Source: Botryococcus braunii (lineage: Eukaryota; Chlorophyta; Trebouxiophyceae). From it: a stretch of 12,500 nt of DNA. This document shows positions 7,277 to 12,500 of the stretch, piece by piece (positions within the stretch are counted from its first letter, which is position 1; each line of letters opens with the position of its first letter). The stretch covers positions 5,001 to 17,500 of the forward strand of contig MVGU01001867.1 in the NCBI GenBank assembly GCA_002005505.1, written 5' to 3'. Below the pieces are notes generated by a model. It was given only the letters and a program-made list of their open reading frames with translations. It was not told the origin of the DNA and did no database searches. Both the position numbers and the translations under genes were made by a program.

Positions 7277-7800
7277 AAAAGAACTGGTAAAGCCCAAGCA
7301 ACCCCTTCTCCGGCAACTGCGCCTGTAGTGGTTCGACCCATTCTTTGTAAAATGCAAAAGGCCCTTCCAAACGACACAGGCACCCGGTCCATCCGCTGGC
7401 ATAACACCCACAGGCCGCTTCAAGCACGGTCAGCAAACTCTACACCGTCTCTTCAAGTCCATCAGAAGCCCCACAGGACCTCCTAAAGGCATGAGGAATG
7501 TGAACAGGTGTTGTGCGAGTGTGAAGGCAAGAATGTGTGACGAACACCACGCACAATGTGGCAGTGGCTTCAATCCTTGGCCCTGGTCCCCAACTAAAAC
7601 CTCATTCCTTCCTTTCTGCCCCCCTCTTTCAGCCTGCAACAAGGGTCGAAAACACCTCAGCCTATCAAAGCGGCCCACAAGTACCATGTCAATTGGCCTG
7701 GGGGTGCTTTCCTAGTTCTAGATTGAGCAGCGCCCAAGCTGTCGGCAAGAAGTGAGATAAGACACCAGATCGATTCCTTCAGATATCACCGGTGCAGCTA

Positions 7801-7819
7801 TTCCCCTATCTTAGGGGAA
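7801..7819. repeat. 8 bp stem hairpin
   Basis: TTCCCCTA and TAGGGGAA flank TCT. It lies at the left edge of the composite minisatellite region. Confidence 0.8.
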
Positions 7820-7821
7820 GA

Positions 7822-8320
7822 GGTGCCACAACGACTTACCCCTGCTTACCCCTGCCCAAGCACCAGCTAGCCCAAGATTTGGCTACCATGATTATTGGCT
7901 AGCCCAAGCAATGGCTAGGCCCAACTACTGGCAAAGGCCAAACACAACAAAACCCCAAGTTTCCCCGTTTTAAGGGTTCAGAGACCGTCTAGCCCAAGTA
8001 CTGGCTAGCTTAAGCACTCGCTAGCCCCAACTACTTGACTAGCCCCAAGTACTGGCAACCCCAAGCACTAGCAAGCTCAAGTTTCCCACTTCAAGGGTTG
8101 AGAGACAGTCTAGCCCAAGTACCGGCTAGCCAAGTAGTCGCTAGCCCCAATTACTGACTTGCTCAAGAACTAGCAAGCCCACGTTTCCCAATTTAAGGGT
8201 TGAGGGAGAGTCTAGCCCAGGTAGTGGCACGCTAGAGTACTACTGGCTCGATACAATACTGGCAAGCCCCAAGTATTGTCTAGCCCCAAGTTCCCCCGTG
8301 GAAAGGGTTGAGGGACGAAC
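7822..8320 (+). repeat. Composite minisatellite, CTAGCCCAAG family
   Basis: Subunits of about 18-20 bp resemble CTAGCCCAAGTACTGG, with variants such as GCAAGCCCAAG. They are arranged in a higher-order unit marked by CAAGTTTCCCC then AAGGGTTGAGAGAC. AAGGGTT recurs at 7972, 8093, 8195 and 8303, giving spacings of 121, 102 and 108 bp and about four higher-order units. The left edge grades into TTACCCCTGC repeats. Frequent GCTAGC makes the subunit partly self-complementary. No coding frame is preserved. Confidence 0.92.
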
Positions 8321-8524
8321 GCAAGCATGCTTCTGCCGGTGTCCTTCTCTGGACTCCGCTTCTTCCCATTGGTAGATCGGCCTTGGGGAGAGTTGCCTCT
8401 TCTGGCAATAGGTCAGGGTAACAGGCTTCCCTGCAGCAACGGCACCAAACCCACCCCCCTTTAAAGTGGCGCTGTCAACATAGAAGGGGTGGGTGGCCGT
8501 GCCAAGCCTTGCTCTCAGGGACTC
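8321..8524. other. Non-repetitive spacer between arrays
   Basis: About 200 bp of ordinary sequence separates the composite array from the ~45 bp array. I see no gene or motif in it. Confidence 0.5.
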
Positions 8525-9010
8525 GCACCATAATCACAGACAACCTTGCTTGAAAACATGTCAGCGAGTCCTACACCCTGGTAACAACTTTGCCTGGCAA
8601 CATCTCAACGAGTGCTACACCCGGCTTACAACATTGCTTTAGCATGTCAGAAACTCCTTCACCCCTGCACTCCTGCTTATAACTCTTCTCTGAACACGCC
8701 AGCATGAACTCCACCCTGATTATAACTTTGCTTTCAGCATGTCCAGCAAGACCTAAACCCTGGTTATAACCTGGCCTCAAAATCCTCAGTGGGTTCTGCA
8801 CCTTGCTTAGAACTTTGCTTTTGATTGTCAGCAGGTCCTACACCCCAACTTACAACTTTGCTTTGATCATGTCTGCGAGTCCCACACCCTGGTCACGACA
8901 TTGCTTTATTCAGGGGGTCCTACACCCTCTTGGGTTCTAACCCTTAGAGGGTCCTACAACTTTGCTGTGAGCATGTTAGCAAGGCCTGCAACCTGGTTAT
9001 GAGCTTGCCA
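8525..9010 (+). repeat. ~45 bp degenerate minisatellite
   Basis: The unit is approximately GTCCTACACCCTGGTTATAA followed by CTTTGCTTTGAGCATGTCAG and CGA. The ACACCCTGG-like landmark recurs near 8573, 8617, 8659, 8711, 8753, 8799, 8839, 8884, 8922 and 8989, a period of roughly 38-52 bp. That gives about ten to eleven copies. Copies differ by many substitutions and small indels, so the array is old or poorly homogenised. The minus-strand frame at 8571-8801 is a by-product of the repeat. Confidence 0.92.
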
Positions 9011-9224
9011 CCTACAGCAACTTCACACACTGTGCTGCGCCTTTGCAACATCACGTTTGGACATTCAGAGACAAGATATCCAATTTGGGCCAGCGTGCAC
9101 ACATCATGCCCTCAGAGATGCCTTGATAGAAAGGCAGGATATAACGAAGCCACTACAAGCAGAAGCCCAGAATCATGCACAAGAATTGTCAGCACCACCC
9201 TCTATAGGGGCACTTGTCAAACTC

Positions 9225-9780
9225 ATATGGCAGAGCTTCTTCACCACAACAGAGCAACAGCGAGGGGAAATCAAGTAAGGGCCTTACAAAAAGAACCATT
9301 TGCCACAAGAACAGAAATAGAGTGGGAAATGTTGGAGGCCTTACAAACTAATCGTTTTGCACTTGCATAGCAAAAGAGCGAAGGACCTCTGAAGGCCTTA
9401 TGTTACTATCATCTGCCATATGCATGGTACCAGAGCGAAGACCCTCGAAAAGGTTTTCCAAACCAATCATCTGCCCCTTCCACCATAGCAACAGATCGAA
9501 CAAGCTCTTTAGGCCTTACAAAAACATCATTTGCCACATGCTCAGTATTAGAGCAAAGAACCTCTAAAGGCCTTACGCAACAATCAATTGCCTTTTGCAT
9601 AGCAACAGAGCGAAGCCCCTCTCACTGCCTTCTTAAAAACCATTTGCCACATGCATAGCAACATATGAACAGCCTCGCAGAGCATTAAATAGATGATCTG
9701 CCACAGGCATAGCAACAGAACTCAGGCCCTCTTAAGGGCTTACATTGATTATCTGACATATACTGGCCACATGCCTAGTA
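9225..9780 (+). repeat. 57 bp minisatellite with 19-residue frame periodicity
   Basis: The unit contains GCATAGCAACAGAGCGAAG, CCTCTAAAGGCCTTACAAAA and CATCATTTGCCACAT. The GCCTTA landmark recurs at 9281, 9338, 9395, (one diverged copy), 9513, 9570, 9627, 9682 and 9738: spacing is almost exactly 57 bp, about nine to ten copies. Because 57 is divisible by 3, frames persist across units: 9409-9600 on the minus strand shows repeating peptides CVRPLEVLC, FVRPKELVR and WFGKPFRGS, 19 residues apart. Stops interrupt the other units, so I treat it as DNA repeat, not protein. Confidence 0.93.
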
Positions 9781-10612
9781 ATTGCTCGCAGTTTCTGCTG
9801 AGATACACAACTGGTGCCTGCAACTTCCAGAGCCTCTGAGCCTTAACAAAAGAAACTTCCCTAAAATAAAAGTCGGAATCTAACAACTGTCCCTGCCAAC
9901 AACTGCAGAGGTTGTAATGAGGCAACCAAACAGACTGATTGCTGAATAGGAAGCCAAAGGCAGGGAGATGGGCATCAATTGGGGGGATGGGGGTCCTGAA
10001 CAGCCTTTACTTCAATGGACTCCCACGCAACACAGCAAAAGGCAGCAAGAACCAACATGTGGCGCAAAGTGGGCTCAAGCAACATCAGTGCCAGCTGTTC
10101 ACCAATATGCAAGGAAGGAAGCCTTCCAAACGCACCAAGGAAGAGGGTACTTTAATAAGGTACACCTTTCTCGACAAACCACAGGAATTATCCTCCAGCT
10201 TTCAATGCTCGACACTTGAATGAGCTTTACTGAAAGCCGGAGCCCCGGCAACTGGGACACATTCTAAGATGGGGTGCAATGGCAAGGCGGAAAATCCGAA
10301 ATATGGAGCATGCTATGCTAACGACCTGGCTTGCAACTGAATTATGTAAGGCATGTCCTGAATCAGGAATTCTAATACCAAAATAATCCAAAACTAATGC
10401 AGACCCTTGCAAACGCCCAAAGCACTTGAGAGAAGCCATCTCCAGAGACCATGCAAAGCAAGTTGGGCAAGAGATGCTGAAGTTCAGGCAACCAAAAGCA
10501 AGCTAACACGATGCAGTGGCTAGAACCACACACATCGTGTGACAGGCACACAAGGAAGGGGTAGGGCAGCCAGCCCACACGACAGCCACCAATCAGAGGG
10601 CCTCCCGACAGA
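9781..10612. other. No gene seen between arrays
   Basis: Overlapping + frames at 9939-10223 and minus frames at 10227-10439 and 10372-10578 have no convincing splice boundaries or domains. If the right-end gene continues leftward, one of these could hold an exon, but nothing selects it. TCCTGAATCAGGA near 10355 is a minor dyad. Confidence 0.45.
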
Positions 10613-10990
10613 TGTCACGACACCCTCACCACAGCAACGTACAACATCACGTCATGTGTCATGGCAGCCCCATGGCACATCTAAAGACAGCCTCATTATA
10701 CGCCTCACAGCCTCATCACACATCTCACGACAGCCTCACGAAACACCTCCCGACACATCTCACAGCCTCACGAAACATCTCACAGCCTCTCTCATGTCCC
10801 ATCTCACAGCTTCATGACACACCTCACTGCCTCATGACACATCTCTCAGCCTCATGACAAATCTCACAGCCTCATGACACATCTCCTGAAAGTCTCATAA
10901 CACACCTCAAAGCCTCATGGCACACATCTCACGACAGCCTCACGACCCTCTTTATGCAAACCCTCATAAACACACCTCACAGCCTCGCGA
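10613..10990 (+). repeat. 20 bp minisatellite, CCTCATGACACATCTCACAG
   Basis: About 17 copies of a 20 bp unit near CCTCATGACACATCTCACAG. The core is very regular: AGCCTC-like landmarks fall at 10764, 10784, 10808, 10828, 10848, 10868, 10890 and 10911. The edges are degenerate and include copies reading CCTCACGA. The + open frames across it (10539-10817, 10612-10857) are repeat artefacts. It ends a few bases downstream (gene sense) of the donor at 10999 and is therefore likely intronic. Confidence 0.94.
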
Positions 10991-10999
10991 TAGCCATAC

Positions 11000-11191
11000 C
11001 TGAGGGGCTTTGTAGGGCACCATTGCTCCCAAGGTGCTGGCAGGAGTGGGCAGGCCCCGATCCCTGGCCATCGGTGGCCCCATGATCACACTCGGCAGCT
11101 GGTTCAAAGGCCCGCTCACCGCTATTCTCAGATTCGGAAGGGAGTTACTCCTCTGGAGCGTAGGAGGCTCCATGATATAAAACGCAGGTGC
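11000..11191 (-). CDS. Predicted internal exon (last visible) of a multi-exon gene
   Basis: The exon is 192 nt, 64 codons, phase 0 at both ends. On the minus strand its acceptor is CTTGGACTTGGGCCCAG, with a branch-like GCTGAC about 20 nt upstream. Its donor is CAG|GTATGG at 11000/10999, close to consensus. The peptide starts APAFYIMEPPTLQRSNSLPN, continues LRIAVSGPLNQLPSVIMGPP and ends GAMVPYKAPQ. It is Pro/Ser-rich with several hydrophobic residues and looks protein-like throughout, but I recognise no family. An alternative frame through part of this exon (11145-11336) is also open. The sequence past the donor is the 20 bp minisatellite. Confidence 0.5.
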
Positions 11192-11280
11192 CTGGGCCCA
11201 AGTCCAAGAGGTCAGCAGAATCACTCGATGGTTCCCTGAATCGGCCTTCTGCTTCCAACAGTGCCACCAAACTCAAGAAC

Positions 11281-11424
11281 CTTCCAATGCATGAGGAATG
11301 CAGACAGTTGTGAACATGATATGCCATCCTCCACAACAGCTAGTTCCGCAGGGCCCACAGATACTTCTACCTCATTTAGCTCCTGGGTCAGTAGAGCACA
11401 CCAAGTGCGTGTGCTACAGGACAC
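11281..11424 (-). CDS. Predicted internal exon of the same gene
   Basis: This is a 144 nt, 48-codon exon, phase 0 to phase 0. The acceptor CCCTCTCCACTTTCAG (exon begins at 11424) is the strongest in the window. The donor is AAG|GTTCTT at 11281/11280, leading to an 89 bp intron. The peptide reads VSCSTRTWCALLTQELNEVE then VSVGPAELAVVEDGISCSQL and SAFLMHWK. The middle is acidic and the flanks Cys-containing. A second acceptor inside it, CTACTGACCCAG, would start the exon at 11382 instead. No domain was recognised. Confidence 0.5.
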
Positions 11425-11435
11425 CTGAAAGTGGA

Positions 11436-11585
<150 letters not shown>

Positions 11586-11818
11586 GAGGGGGGGAGAAAG
11601 GGGAGGAGAGGGGGGTGAGAGAGAAGGGGGGGGGTGGGAGGATGTCAGCAGAAAGGTAGTCAGGGAGGGAGAAGAGAGAAGGTCTAGGCAGAGGCTATGT
11701 GGATCGTGAAGTCAAGTTCGGACGGAGGAAAATGTGTGGGTACCGTGGGGACCATTTGGGACATGCCCTCCTCCGTGTACATGCTGTCGCTTTGTCCAGT
11801 AACACTCGGACTGCCGAC

Positions 11819-11926
11819 CTGGAAGCCCCCATAATCAGGCACTCGCCATGAAGATGAGGACGATGGTGCACCACTTCCTGCAGAGGCTTGTCCCTCCGGA
11901 TACGAATTCAATGAGTATCCAGCTGC
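11819..11926 (-). CDS. Predicted internal exon, Ser-rich
   Basis: This is a 108 nt, 36-codon exon, phase 0 at both ends. The acceptor is TTGCTTTTTGAGCAG at 11927-11941. The peptide reads AAGYSLNSYPEGQASAGSGA then PSSSSSWRVPDYGGFQ. The donor chosen is CAG|GTCGGC at 11819/11818; ACG|GTACCC further downstream in the same frame is an alternative and would add about 25 codons. The frame remains open to a TAG at 11684, so this could instead be a terminal exon. The Ser/Gly/Pro composition suggests a disordered region. Confidence 0.42.
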
Positions 11927-12082
11927 CTGCTCAAAAAGCAAGCCCCCAAGTCCTCAAGAAATGTGATCTGTTGATCCCATTTGCAAAACAATATGGCCCT
12001 GGAGCCCTGGGTGGTGTGGCTGCTGCCACCTGAGCATTGCCTCTCGACACCAGACATGACCTGCAAATTTGAGTCGCTTCAC

Positions 12083-12277
12083 CACTGGTACTGGTGGTGG
12101 TGGTAGGCTTGATGAGCATTCCAGGTGCTGACAGCAGTCATGAAACGGATCCCTTGCCTCAAAGATACTTGCAGGCCTCGGCAGATGCGAAGCCGGGCCA
12201 AGATACAAGCACCAGCAGATCAGGAGCTTAACCTCACATCTCCTGATACCCGTTCTGCCTGACTCAACTACAGTACA
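12083..12277 (-). CDS. Predicted upstream exon, 5' edge not resolved
   Basis: The frame is open from the stop at 12278-12280 to a donor candidate GTG|GTGAAG at 12083/12082 (phase 0). A 156 bp intron would join it to the exon at 11926. The part near the donor reads PASIFEARDPFHDCCQHLEC then SSSLPPPPVPV. Where the exon begins is unclear; CAG and GAG acceptors within the interval are possible, and no ATG starts it. A rival reading uses donor GCAG|GTCATG at 12060 and acceptor CTTGAG at 11953. Lower confidence than the two exons downstream of the microsatellite intron. Confidence 0.3.
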
Positions 12278-12500
12278 TCATGCTACAACTGGCAACAGAA
12301 GCATAATCCCCGGACAGAGCCCCCTCACACAAGCACAAGTACGTGGCGATTGAGAGGCAGATTTTGCAGTAAGCAGGTGCAGGGTTCCAGTAGAAAGTGC
12401 CAAGCTGACACGCCAAGTAGATATCTGAATGGTGTCTTGGAGTGCAGAGCAACATTTCACACCGACGCTACGTTTTGAAGAGGAGACTCAACAGGCTGGG
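12278..12500. other. Right edge, no assignment
   Basis: A minus-strand frame (12264-12455) is Cys-rich (CQLGTFYWNPAPAYCKICLS) but has no start, splice site or family support. If the gene continues to the right, upstream exons lie outside the window or in this edge. Confidence 0.35.

Larger units (their letters stand above)
6703..7687 (-). pseudogene. Chain of open minus-strand frames with phase shifts
   Basis: Reading the minus strand from 7687, one frame is open to 7430 (ending MPLGGPVGLLMDLKRR). A second is open from 7436 to 7209 and contains GPFAFYKEWVEPLQAQLPEK then GLLGLYQFF. A third is open from 7423 to 7082 and, past the C/G run, reads DVVVVCLAELCRGTDEFGHA. A fourth is open from 7065 to 6703. 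The switch between the second and third frames falls at the homopolymer at 7260-7276, as expected from an indel in the run. The stretch could be a decayed gene, exons with unresolved introns, or chance open frames. No domain was recognised and no restored reading is offered. Confidence 0.2.

Noticed and set aside
8525..9780. CRISPR-like repeat-spacer array
   Set aside because: Repeats are degenerate over the whole unit, there are no unique spacers between conserved repeats, and the context is eukaryotic.
10539..10857. + strand frames rich in Ser, His and Thr
   Set aside because: They are translations of the 20 bp minisatellite. The unit length is not a multiple of three, so the same bases appear in all frames.
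12083..12142. Short minus-strand reading MTAVSTWNAHQAYHHHQYQW as an exon
   Set aside because: It ends in a stop after 20 codons, and the only nearby donor gives a phase that runs into stops in the next exon.

Overview
This window looks like non-coding-rich nuclear DNA from a eukaryote. There are no operons, no ribosome-binding sites and no long ORFs; the longest ATG-started frame is 185 codons. The sequence holds long dinucleotide microsatellites, long poly-G and poly-C runs, four tandem minisatellite arrays, and short open frames bounded by GT and AG splice-like sites with pyrimidine tracts. I cannot name the species. A plant or streptophyte alga is possible, but no protein family, RNA gene or known transposon here fixes the lineage. 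No virus, toxin, CRISPR, rRNA or tRNA was recognised.

Layout. Positions 1-2250 are largely gene-free and contain an unusual series of distinct perfect or near-perfect palindromes (530-561, 927-946, 952-979, 1571-1612, 1616-1654, 2069-2100) and two short direct-repeat pairs. One open frame at 1178-1588 on the + strand is a weak exon candidate. Positions 2297-3362 hold two candidate minus-strand exons. They flank a (TG)35(CG)10 tract followed by a G13 run. The larger exon (2871-3362) encodes a charged segment followed by a Pro/Gly-rich tail. Positions 3370-7100 are mostly unassigned, with a 185-codon + ORF (3767-4324), an 87-codon + ORF (6181-6441), a G21 run, a C9TC9A19 run and more hairpins. 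Positions 6703-7687 are a chain of open minus-strand frames that shift phase around a C/G homopolymer.

Positions 7822-10990 are dominated by four unrelated minisatellite arrays: a composite array with ~102-121 bp units built of CTAGCCCAAG subunits, a ~45 bp array, a 57 bp array and a 20 bp array.

The best gene evidence is at the right end, on the minus strand. A chain of four exons (12083-12277 with its 5' edge open, 11819-11926, 11281-11424 and 11000-11191) joins in phase 0 throughout through introns of 156, 394 and 89 bp. The model ends at a CAG|GTATGG donor that leads into the 20 bp minisatellite. The 394 bp intron contains (CT)39 and (GT)29 in the sense strand, directly upstream of a CTTTCAG acceptor. 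The predicted peptide is Ser/Pro-rich and low in recognisable domains, so no function is given. If the model is right, the 20 bp array is intronic, and the other arrays may be too.
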